A DNA stretch of 5,203 bases from Actinomycetes bacterium (GTDB taxonomy: Bacteria; Actinomycetota; Actinomycetes; JAHEKZ01): NCBI GenBank assembly GCA_027117675.1, contig JAJAYM010000135.1:1-5203 (forward strand), read 5' to 3'. The notes under the pieces were generated by a model that was given only the letters and a program-made list of their open reading frames with translations, was not told where the DNA came from and made no database searches. Below are positions 1 through 5,203 of this stretch, in pieces. The stretch's first letter is position 1; each line of letters starts with the position of its first letter. Both the position numbers and the translations under genes were made by a program.

Positions 1-104
1 CGCCAGACAACTGAAGAGGGTGGATCGGGGATCGGCAGCAGACGAGCTGGTGTGTCTGTGTGTCGTTCCTTTGGGACCACACGCCTTGAGCGGAGCGGAT
101 GCTG

Positions 105-128
105 CACGAGCCAATAGCGGGGCTCGTG
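105..128. terminator. 8-bp inverted repeat, possible terminator or operator
   Basis: CACGAGCC at 105-112 is exactly matched by GGCTCGTG at 121-128, with an 8-base loop. The hairpin is GC-rich but no T run follows, so it would be a terminator of the tail-less kind, or a two-fold symmetric protein-binding site. Its place between the left edge and the first gene suits either the end of an upstream transcript or control of the HD-GYP pair. Confidence 0.3.
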
Positions 129-257
129 ACATCTCAGGCAAGGGGTGATTCCCACACAATGAGCAAGTTTGTTTCCGCGGTTGAGCGTTTCCTTTCCAGC
201 GGTGCTGGTTGGTCGTGGAACTAAGAAGGCTTCTCGGCTGCCGATCCCCGGTCCCCC

Positions 258-275
258 CTCCTCCTTCCCCAGGAG
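258..275 (+). promoter_or_regulatory. Ribosome binding site with adjacent anti-Shine-Dalgarno tract
   Basis: AGGAG at 271-275 lies 8 bases before the ATG at 284 and is the best ribosome binding site in the window; it decides the start of the first HD-GYP gene. Directly upstream is a pyrimidine tract (252-270) with two overlapping CTCCT copies (258-262 and 261-265). Each can pair with AGGAG to form a 5-bp hairpin, with loops of 8 and 5 bases. The tract resembles the 3' end of 16S rRNA. The pairing could limit translation, but this is inferred from sequence alone. Confidence 0.4.
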
Positions 276-283
276 TCGCTCGT

Positions 284-1723
284 ATGCAGCAGCTGCGTCC
301 CGCGGCGCTGGCGTACCTTGCCGTCGTCACGGCCGGTGCGCTCGCCGCGCTGACCGCTGCCACCGTTCAGTTGCCTGCTCATCCCGAGCACGTCCACGTG
401 CTCTTGGTGCTGTCGCCGATCTTCGTGCTGGCGATCTACCTCAAGTCGTCGATGACGGCGCAGGTGTCACTCTCGGCCCACGTGCCCATTTTGATCGCTG
501 CGTATCTGATCGGCGGATGGTCGGTGGCCTGTCTCGTCGGAGTTTCGGCGACCGTGCTGGACCGGCGAAAGCCGATCTCTCGGGTGCTGTTCAACAATGC
601 GCAGTGGGTGCTGATGGGTCTGGCCGGTGGCCTGATCTTCGACACCATGGGTGGCGAGGAGATGCAGACCCTGCCCCCGAACGGTTTTTCGCCTGAGCTG
701 CTCCCTCCCATCGTCCTCTCAATTGCAGCGGTGATCGCCGTCAACGCCGGCCTGATGTTGGGCATCTTGGCTCTGCAGGAGCAGATCAAACCCAGTGCGA
801 TCTGGCGCAACATGGTTGTCGCCTCAGTTGGTCCCTACTTCGCATACGGGCTGCTGGGCCTACTGATGGCTGTCCTCTGGTCGATCGGTGGCGGATTCGC
901 AGCGGCGCTCGTCCTCCTGCCTCTACTGGTCGCGCGTCGCGCGTTCAACCAGTACGCAGAGCAGCGTGAAGCGTACGAGTCAACGATCCGGGCGTTGGTA
1001 CAGGCTGTCGAGACCAAGGATCACTACACCCGTGGACACAGCGAGCGGGTATCGCGGGCATCGGTGCTGATTGCCAGGGTCATCGACATGCGCGAGGACC
1101 GCGCCGAGGCGCTGAGGTACGCGGGGATTCTGCATGACGTCGGAAAACTTGGCGTTCCGACCAGAGTGCTCCAGAAGACCGGGCCGCTCAGCGACATGGA
1201 GTTCGCGGCTATCAAGCGCCACCCCCGGAACGGTACCGAGATGGTCCGTGGCATCGCCTTCCTCGAGGAGGCCTACAACGGGATCATGCACCACCACGAG
1301 CGCCTCGACGGCCGTGGATATCCGCTGGGACTGTCCGGCAACGACATCCCCGAGTTCGCCAGGATCATCGCGGTCGCAGATGCCTTCGACTCGATGACGT
1401 CGACGCGCTCCTATCGAGGGGCCCGGGACGTTTCTGAAGCCCTCACTGAGCTCGAGAAGTGCGCTGGCACCCAATTCGACCATTCCATGGTGCAAGCGTT
1501 GATCGCCGCGCTGCAGCGCGAGCCGTGGACGACCGTCGCACCGGCTGACAGGCGCCAACTCGACATCGAGATCGGTTCGCCGACCTTCGACCACGATGAC
1601 CCGACGGCCAACCTTCCCACAGCGCCGGACCCGCAGGTCGCGGCCGAAGCGGCTGCATCTGAGGCGCTCAACGATCGGATGCTGCACCGGCGAGACGTGC
1701 TGCGTCGCGGGGGTTGGTCATGA
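284..1723 (+). CDS. Membrane-anchored HD-GYP protein, probable c-di-GMP phosphodiesterase
   Basis: The 479-residue protein has a hydrophobic N-terminal half with about six to eight membrane segments (roughly residues 7-29, 38-54, 66-91, 106-120, 141-164 and 178-217), a helical linker (about 218-245), an HD-GYP domain (about 232-420) and a polar, probably disordered tail. The domain looks intact: H252, H284-D285 followed by Gly and K288, H313, three histidines at 336-338, DGRGYP at 342-347, and the ADAFD motif with D366. HD-GYP enzymes hydrolyse c-di-GMP to pGpG or GMP using a two- or three-metal centre; activity here is inferred from conserved residues. The membrane half is probably a sensor, but I cannot assign it to a named family. 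The ATG at 284 is preferred to the in-frame TTG at 209 because of AGGAG 8 bases upstream. The stop overlaps the next start by four bases, implying coupled translation. Confidence 0.92.
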   Translation: MQQLRPAALAYLAVVTAGALAALTAATVQLPAHPEHVHVLLVLSPIFVLAIYLKSSMTAQVSLSAHVPILIAAYLIGGWSVACLVGVSATVLDRRKPISRVLFNNAQWVLMGLAGGLIFDTMGGEEMQTLPPNGFSPELLPPIVLSIAAVIAVNAGLMLGILALQEQIKPSAIWRNMVVASVGPYFAYGLLGLLMAVLWSIGGGFAAALVLLPLLVARRAFNQYAEQREAYESTIRALVQAVETKDHYTRGHSERVSRASVLIARVIDMREDRAEALRYAGILHDVGKLGVPTRVLQKTGPLSDMEFAAIKRHPRNGTEMVRGIAFLEEAYNGIMHHHERLDGRGYPLGLSGNDIPEFARIIAVADAFDSMTSTRSYRGARDVSEALTELEKCAGTQFDHSMVQALIAALQREPWTTVAPADRRQLDIEIGSPTFDHDDPTANLPTAPDPQVAAEAAASEALNDRMLHRRDVLRRGGWS

Positions 1724-3000
1724 GGCGATCCTGGGCTGATGAGTTCTCCGGCGCCTCGGTCCTGGTTGTCGTCGGGGGGCTGCTGCTGGCTGTTGCAGGA
1801 GTTGCCGCGACGGCGTCCCAGCCCGTTCTCGAGCCGCAGATCGCTCTGGCGTTCGGGGCGTTGATCGCTGTCGGTGAGCTGGTCAGGGTCAACCTTCCTG
1901 GCGACCGGTCTGCGGCCCCGATTGGTGCTGCCGGTGGACTCGCCTACGCACTCCTCGGCGACTTTCGTCTTGACGAAGGGACCACCTACGGAGTGCTTCA
2001 GGTGGTGGCGGTCAGCACGATCGCCATCCTGGTCGGCGCGGTGCCGCACATGGCCGTTGGACAGCCGCCACGCCTTGAGTCGCTGGCCCGCCGGGTGCTC
2101 ATCGCCGGATTCGCCGCCCTGCTCTTCCGCCCGCTTTACACCGGTGGCTACCTCGACGGCATATCGGACGGCGGATGGCAGCTTCCGGCCTTCATGCTCG
2201 CCATCGTGCTCTTCTGCGGGCTCGTCGATGCGCTGCTCGCGGCGCTTGCACGTTCTGGTCGAGAGCGCAGCCCGTTCATGGCTGCAGCACGCGACGAGTT
2301 CGGAGCCCTGCTCGGGATCGGTTCGGCGATCGGTGCCACCGGCGTCCTTATCGCACTAGCTGCCGAGGCTATGGGTTACTGGGCGCTGCCGTTGTTCGCG
2401 CTGCCGCTGCTGGTCGCTCAGTTCTCCTTCCGTCGTTACGCGAGCATCCGCGCCACGTACGACCAGACGATCCAGGCGTTGTCACGAGTGACCGAGGTAG
2501 GTGGCTACACCGAGACCGGGCACGCCCAGCGAGTGGCACAGCTCTCGGTCGCCGTCGGCCGCGAGATGGGGCTCGCCGAGGCTGACATCAAAGACCTGAA
2601 GTATGCAGCCCTCATGCACGACATCGGGCAGTTGTCGTTGACCGACCCGATTTCGGGTGGAGCGACCACACTCATCGCCCGTGACGAGCAGCGCCGCATC
2701 GCTGCCTACGGTGCCGAGGTGATCCGGCAGAGCGGGATGGAGCGAGTCGCCCACATCGTCGAGCAACAGACTGAACCCTTCCGGCGACGTGGGCAGCCGT
2801 TCGATGCGAACATCCCCGTTGCGAGTCGGATCATCAGAGTCGCCAATGCCTACGACGACTTCGCGGGCGGCTCCATGGAGAGTGTGCAGCGAATGTATGC
2901 GCTCGGCCGGCTACGTGAGGGCATGGCCGAGGAGTACGACCCCTTGGTGGTCGATATCGCGAGTCGAGTGGTCGAGCGCACCATGCTGATCGACGGCTGA
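1720..3000 (+). CDS. Membrane protein with degenerate HD-GYP domain, likely pseudo-enzyme
   Basis: The 426-residue protein has the same plan as its upstream neighbour: about seven or eight hydrophobic segments (roughly residues 13-32, 37-55, 66-80, 91-112, 124-140, 155-177, 194-215 and 218-236), then a C-terminal HD domain. The junction is clearly paralogous (TYDQTIQAL here, AYESTIRAL in the neighbour). H268 and H300-D301 are kept. The active-site Lys is Q304, the next His is I327, the His pair is Q349-Q350, the GYP loop reads RRRGQP (355-360), and the late Asp is N376. With these metal and signature residues lost it is unlikely to cleave c-di-GMP; it may bind nucleotide or regulate its partner. 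I chose the ATG at 1720, which overlaps the previous stop as ATGA, over the TTG two codons earlier; a G-rich stretch at 1707-1713 may serve as ribosome binding site. A divergent HD hydrolase with another substrate remains possible. Confidence 0.88.
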   Translation: MRRSWADEFSGASVLVVVGGLLLAVAGVAATASQPVLEPQIALAFGALIAVGELVRVNLPGDRSAAPIGAAGGLAYALLGDFRLDEGTTYGVLQVVAVSTIAILVGAVPHMAVGQPPRLESLARRVLIAGFAALLFRPLYTGGYLDGISDGGWQLPAFMLAIVLFCGLVDALLAALARSGRERSPFMAAARDEFGALLGIGSAIGATGVLIALAAEAMGYWALPLFALPLLVAQFSFRRYASIRATYDQTIQALSRVTEVGGYTETGHAQRVAQLSVAVGREMGLAEADIKDLKYAALMHDIGQLSLTDPISGGATTLIARDEQRRIAAYGAEVIRQSGMERVAHIVEQQTEPFRRRGQPFDANIPVASRIIRVANAYDDFAGGSMESVQRMYALGRLREGMAEEYDPLVVDIASRVVERTMLIDG

Positions 3001-3067
3001 GCCGCCGCCGTCTGAGCCCACCTACGCCTCGACGCTCTGAGCAGCTGGTCGTGGTTGGATACGCCCT

Positions 3068-3283
3068 GTGGCTGAACAGATTCGAGCAGAGATGGTGGCG
3101 AACGTCTTGTCGCTGCTGGTCACCAGCGGCGACGTCGTCGAGCCGGGCCAAGCAGTGGTGATCATGGAGTCGATGAAGATGGAGATCCCGGTGCTGGCCG
3201 AGCATGGCGGAACCGTCACGGCGGTCTCGGTCGCTGAGGGCGATGTTGTCCAGGAGGGCGACGTCATGGTCGAGCTGGCCTGA
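3068..3283 (+). CDS. Stand-alone biotinyl/lipoyl attachment protein, TB7.3-like
   Basis: The 71-residue protein is a single biotinyl/lipoyl domain. The ESMKMEIPV motif places the modified lysine at K37, flanked by methionines as in biotin carboxyl carriers, and glycine-rich turns sit on both sides (GDVVEPGQ at 21-28 and EGDVVQEGD at 57-65). From memory it closely matches Mycobacterium tuberculosis TB7.3 (Rv3221c) in length and in the whole biotinylation segment. Such proteins are expected to be biotinylated by BirA-type ligase and may carry carboxyl groups for an acyl-CoA carboxylase, but no carboxylase subunit is in this window. The GTG start gives the family's usual MAE beginning; no strong Shine-Dalgarno precedes it. 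It lies 67 bases after the HD protein and 60 before pilT, so co-transcription is possible but not shown. Lipoylation instead of biotinylation is less likely given the MKM motif. Confidence 0.93.
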   Translation: MAEQIRAEMVANVLSLLVTSGDVVEPGQAVVIMESMKMEIPVLAEHGGTVTAVSVAEGDVVQEGDVMVELA

Positions 3284-3343
3284 TCCCAAAGGACTAGCCT
3301 GCTTGGCCTAAAGGTCGCACTTCCTGACGTCGAAGCCTCCCTC

Positions 3344-4510
3344 GTGGAGACCACTGACATCGGCTACGAGGCGCCGGCCGGCTCGGACGACGCGCTCGTT
3401 ACCGAGGCGGCCCCCGTGCCGTCCGGCCCCCAGTCGGTCGAGCCGTTCCTCAAGGCGCTCGTTGAGATTGGTGGCTCGGACCTGCACTGCAAGACCGGAT
3501 CCCCACCCAGAGTGCGCATTGACGGCCGCCTGCGAAAGTTGCAGGCACCCACGCTCACGAACATCGACACCGAGAACATGGTCGCAGCGGTGCTGAGCGA
3601 GCGTCCCGACCTCTGGCAAGAATTCCTCAACACCAACGAGGCTGACTTCGCCTACTCGATGTCCGGCGTCGGCCGCTTTCGCGTCAACGCTTTCCGGGCG
3701 AGGGGAGCGGCCGGTCTGGTCTTCCGCCGCGTGTCGGTCGGAGCAATCGGCCTGGACGACCTCGGCCTTCCACAGGTGGTGTCGGCGCTCGCGATGGAGC
3801 CACGTGGACTGGTGCTAGTCACCGGACCTACCGGTTCGGGTAAGACGACAACGCTCGCCGGCATGATCGCCCACATCAACCAAAACCGCGAAGTGCACGT
3901 GGTCACCATCGAAGACCCGATCGAAGTGCTCCACTTCGACAAGTTGTCGATGATCAACCAGCGCGAGGTGAAGCTCGACACTGCCGATTTTGCGACGGCC
4001 CTGCGCGCCGGAATGCGGCAGGACCCCGATGTCATCCTCGTGGGTGAGATGCGTGACCCCGAGACGGTGAAGGCAGCCCTGGCCGCGGCCGAGACCGGAC
4101 ACTTCGTCATGTCGACCCTGCACACAACGGACGCGGCCGAGACGGTCAACCGCATTATCGACTTCTTCCCACCGCACGAGCAGAAGCAGATTCGAATGAC
4201 ACTGTCGGAGTCGTTGCGGGGCATCTTGTGTCAGCGGCTGGTTCCACGGTTGGACGGATACGGGCGCTGCGTCACGATGGAGGTGCTCGTCAACACCGGC
4301 CGTATCGCCGACGCGATCGCGGACCCGGAGAAGACCGGCACGATCACCCAGCTGATCGGCGAAGGTTCGTACTACGGTATGCAGACCTTCGACCAGCACC
4401 TGGTTTCGCTTATCCGTGATGGCGTGATCACGCTCGAAGCCGCCATGTTGGCGTCGAGCAGCCCCCACGACCTCACGGTCGAACTTCGTCGGCTGGGGCT
4501 CGTTGCCTGA
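3344..4510 (+). CDS. pilT: PilT-type type IV pilus retraction ATPase
   Basis: The 388-residue protein belongs to the secretion/pilus ATPase superfamily and reads as PilT, the hexameric cytoplasmic motor that depolymerises pili for twitching. A flexible N-terminal extension (about 1-32) precedes the N-terminal domain with GGSDLHCKTG (43-52). The core holds Walker A GPTGSGKT (161-168), the Asp box TIEDPIE (188-194), Walker B ILVGEMRD with E235, and the His box (H253, H260). MQTFD (346-350) is typical of PilT. The segment matching PilT's AIRNLIRE motif reads RIADAIAD (320-327), keeping the isoleucines but losing both arginines, so function may differ from the classical motor. Length is slightly above the usual 345-370. 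The GTG at 3344 is the only ATG, GTG or TTG between the preceding in-frame stop and the conserved region's start; its ribosome binding site is weak. A TAGCCT at 3295-3300 could be a -10 element. No other pilus genes are in view. Confidence 0.93.
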   Translation: METTDIGYEAPAGSDDALVTEAAPVPSGPQSVEPFLKALVEIGGSDLHCKTGSPPRVRIDGRLRKLQAPTLTNIDTENMVAAVLSERPDLWQEFLNTNEADFAYSMSGVGRFRVNAFRARGAAGLVFRRVSVGAIGLDDLGLPQVVSALAMEPRGLVLVTGPTGSGKTTTLAGMIAHINQNREVHVVTIEDPIEVLHFDKLSMINQREVKLDTADFATALRAGMRQDPDVILVGEMRDPETVKAALAAAETGHFVMSTLHTTDAAETVNRIIDFFPPHEQKQIRMTLSESLRGILCQRLVPRLDGYGRCVTMEVLVNTGRIADAIADPEKTGTITQLIGEGSYYGMQTFDQHLVSLIRDGVITLEAAMLASSSPHDLTVELRRLGLVA

Positions 4511-4516
4511 CGGGCA

Positions 4517-4522
4517 TACGCT
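4517..4522 (+). promoter_or_regulatory. Possible -10 element of a leaderless promoter
   Basis: TACGCT fits the actinobacterial -10 form TANNNT and ends six bases before the ATG at 4529, the spacing expected if transcription starts at the start codon itself. No Shine-Dalgarno sequence lies in the 18 bases between the pilT stop and this ATG, which supports leaderless translation. I see no good -35 element. The thioesterase may therefore be transcribed separately from pilT. Confidence 0.4.
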
Positions 4523-4528
4523 GGCGCC

Positions 4529-4915
4529 ATGGCGCTCGAGGTGGGTCTGCAGGCTGCTCTGGTTCATGTCGTCTCTGACGACGACACCGCCGCCGCGGTT
4601 GGCAGTGGCGACGTCGCGATGCTGGCCACCCCGCGCCTCCTCGCGCTGGCTGAAGCGGCTTGCCTGGCAGCCCTCGGAGATGCCGAGCTTCCCGCAGAGA
4701 CCACCACAGTCGGTACTCGCATGGAACTCGAACACCTCCTGGCCCTGCCGGTCGGTGAGACTGTGCGGGTTGCTGCTCGCCTTGACCATGTCGATGGTCG
4801 CCTCTTGAAGTTCGAGGTCGTCGCCACCGACGACGGTGACCGGCTGGTAGCCCGCGCCGTCATCACTCGAGTCCTCGTTGACCGTGAGCGCTTCTTGGCC
4901 CGAACGGCCAGATGA
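4529..4915 (+). CDS. Hotdog-fold thioesterase, FlK-like
   Basis: The 128-residue protein matches the family that includes fluoroacetyl-CoA thioesterase FlK: VGSGDVAMLATPRLLALAE (24-42), then TTVGTRMELEHLLALPVGE (59-77), then a C-terminal beta region rich in valine. The catalytic trio of FlK (Thr42, Glu50, His76) has likely counterparts in T34, E42 and H69, with nearly the same spacing. Members hydrolyse acyl-CoA thioesters as cytosolic dimers. Specificity for fluoroacetyl-CoA is confined to a few producers, so the real substrate here is probably an ordinary acyl-CoA and cannot be read from sequence. The length is that of a complete single hotdog domain. The ATG lies 18 bases after pilT with no ribosome binding site but a suitable -10 element. 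The stop codon sits inside an inverted repeat that may end transcription. Confidence 0.88.
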   Translation: MALEVGLQAALVHVVSDDDTAAAVGSGDVAMLATPRLLALAEAACLAALGDAELPAETTTVGTRMELEHLLALPVGETVRVAARLDHVDGRLLKFEVVATDDGDRLVARAVITRVLVDRERFLARTAR

Positions 4916-4939
4916 CGCGACGACAGTCGGGTCATCTGG
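4908..4939. terminator. Long inverted repeat, probable two-way terminator
   Basis: CCAGATGAC (4908-4916) is exactly matched by GTCATCTGG (4931-4939). Inside, CGAC (4918-4921) pairs with GTCG (4926-4929) around a four-base loop, with one G-G mismatch between the two stems. The thioesterase TGA (4913-4915) lies in the left arm, and the TGA of the opposing small ORF (complement of 4932-4934) lies in the right arm. No T run follows on either side, which is common for actinobacterial hairpins. The perfect 9-bp arms make a structured RNA likely; terminator function is inferred. Confidence 0.55.
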
Positions 4940-5099
4940 GGCCAGCAGGGGGCCGCCAAGGGGTCAACGGATACCGAGGCGGTTCCAAGTTCAGCGCGTC
5001 CGCGCGCCAGTCCCAGGCTTGCTCGGGGGGCGGTTTGGAGCGGTCTGCTCGACTAGTGCGGATCGTGCCGAGGAGGACAGCTGCGAGGGCGACGACCAC
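4932..5099 (-). CDS. Small hypothetical membrane-anchored protein, convergent ORF
   Basis: A 55-codon frame reads from a GTG at 5099 down to a TGA at 4934-4932. It begins with a short hydrophobic stretch (residues 1-13, MVVALAAVLLGTI), then basic residues, then a Pro- and Trp-rich tail (SKPPPEQAWDW at 21-31, PLTPWRPPAGPR at the end). AAGGGG lies six bases before the GTG. Third codon positions are mostly G or C, as in the neighbouring genes. It converges on the thioesterase gene and shares its hairpin. I recognise no family. In-frame codons stay open for about 17 triplets upstream of the GTG before a TAG, but contain no other start. The weak points are the short hydrophobic segment and the overlap with the regulator-like sequence on the other strand, so it may be fortuitous. 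Confidence 0.4.
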   Translation of the reverse strand: MVVALAAVLLGTIRTSRADRSKPPPEQAWDWRADALNLEPPRYPLTPWRPPAGPR

Positions 5100-5102
5100 G
5101 AG

Positions 5103-5203
5103 GCCCCCCTTCCCTTCGAGCTTGGCGTCGTCTGCGAGGTCTTCGGCATCGACCGCAGTGCGAGCGGCCTACCGATGTTGGACTTTGCTGTGGTTTCTGA
5201 GCA
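5103..5203 (+). CDS. GlxA/AraC-family regulator, N-terminal DJ-1/PfpI part, cut by window edge
   Basis: The frame encodes APLPFELGVVCEVFGIDRS followed by GLPMLDFAVVSE and runs off the right edge. This is the characteristic opening of GlxA-type regulators, which have a DJ-1/PfpI-like domain and then an AraC-type helix-turn-helix that would lie outside the window. The coordinates mark only the recognisable part. Family members normally have 12-15 residues before PFELG forming a first hydrophobic beta strand. Here the upstream codons in this frame give an acidic, cysteine-containing stretch without ATG or GTG; the nearest in-frame candidate is a TTG at 5019 with a poor ribosome binding site. Neither other + frame supplies a suitable strand. 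The gene may use an unusual start, be 5'-truncated, or cross an assembly error. The family call is strong; intactness is doubtful. Confidence 0.6.

Larger units (their letters stand above)
1..283. other. Upstream region without a convincing gene
   Basis: No reading frame on either strand shows a recognisable protein. The + frame starting at base 2 stays open to the TGA at 146-148 and could be the tail of a gene lying to the left. Two - strand frames are also open to the left edge. None has the G/C-rich third codon positions of the genes downstream, and I recognise none of the peptides. The region holds an 8-bp hairpin (105-128), a 22-codon ATG frame (159-224), an 11-base palindrome (224-234) and the pyrimidine tract before the first gene. 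I looked for c-di-GMP and c-di-AMP riboswitch hallmarks because of the gene that follows and saw none. It probably carries the promoter and leader of the HD-GYP pair, but I cannot point to a clear -35/-10 pair. Confidence 0.5.

Noticed and set aside
3..161. Possible divergent - strand frame with a CxxC-like start, running to the left edge
   Set aside because: Third-position G/C is much weaker than in the real genes and I recognise no family; the left edge hides any further evidence.
209..283. Extended start (TTG at 209) for the first HD-GYP protein
   Set aside because: The extra 25 residues are Pro/Arg-rich with no ribosome binding site, whereas the ATG at 284 has AGGAG 8 bases upstream and begins directly before the first membrane segment.
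1..283. c-di-GMP riboswitch before the HD-GYP gene
   Set aside because: None of the conserved GEMM core stretches could be found in the leader.
980..1687. Long - strand frame of 235 codons opposite the HD-GYP domain
   Set aside because: It is antisense to an intact catalytic domain and its composition is that of a shadow frame.
3284..3343. In-frame open stretch linking the biotinyl protein stop to pilT, suggesting read-through fusion
   Set aside because: Both are complete stand-alone proteins of normal length, and 20 open codons between them is expected by chance in high-GC DNA.
3815..4789. Long - strand frame of 324 codons across pilT and the thioesterase gene
   Set aside because: It is antisense to two clearly recognised proteins, has no recognisable domain, and is His/Arg/Val-rich in the way typical of shadow frames in high-GC DNA.
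4529..4915. True fluoroacetate resistance gene
   Set aside because: The family match covers the catalytic residues, but there are no fluorometabolite genes nearby and most family members act on other acyl-CoA thioesters.

Overview
The window is high-GC DNA with short intergenic gaps, a four-base ATGA gene overlap, GTG starts and one start that looks leaderless. Together with a 71-residue stand-alone biotinyl protein very like mycobacterial TB7.3, this points to an actinobacterium. A pilT gene is present, so a type IV pilus-bearing lineage (for example Nocardioides-like) is plausible, but I cannot place it below phylum.

Layout. Bases 1-283 contain no convincing gene; they hold one 8-bp hairpin and, just before the first gene, a pyrimidine tract that could pair with the ribosome binding site. 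Two translationally coupled membrane proteins follow on the + strand. The first (284-1723) has an intact HD-GYP domain, the c-di-GMP phosphodiesterase type. The second (1720-3000) has the same architecture, but its HD-GYP domain has lost most of its expected metal and signature residues, so it looks like a pseudo-enzyme partner. Next come a single-domain biotinyl/lipoyl attachment protein (3068-3283), a PilT-type pilus retraction ATPase (3344-4510) and a small hotdog thioesterase of the fluoroacetyl-CoA thioesterase (FlK) type (4529-4915).

The thioesterase stop codon lies inside a long inverted repeat (4908-4939). Its other arm holds the stop codon of a small opposing ORF (4932-5099, - strand), so it looks like a two-way terminator. 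At the right edge (about 5103-5203, + strand) the sequence clearly encodes the start of a DJ-1/PfpI-type GlxA/AraC-family regulator. No usable start codon or first beta strand can be found for it, and the opposing ORF occupies that place; this conflict is the least resolved part of the window.

Working together. The HD-GYP pair beside pilT suggests membrane-sensed c-di-GMP turnover linked to pilus or surface behaviour; this rests on gene order only. The biotinyl protein and thioesterase are metabolic genes with no visible link to the pilus.
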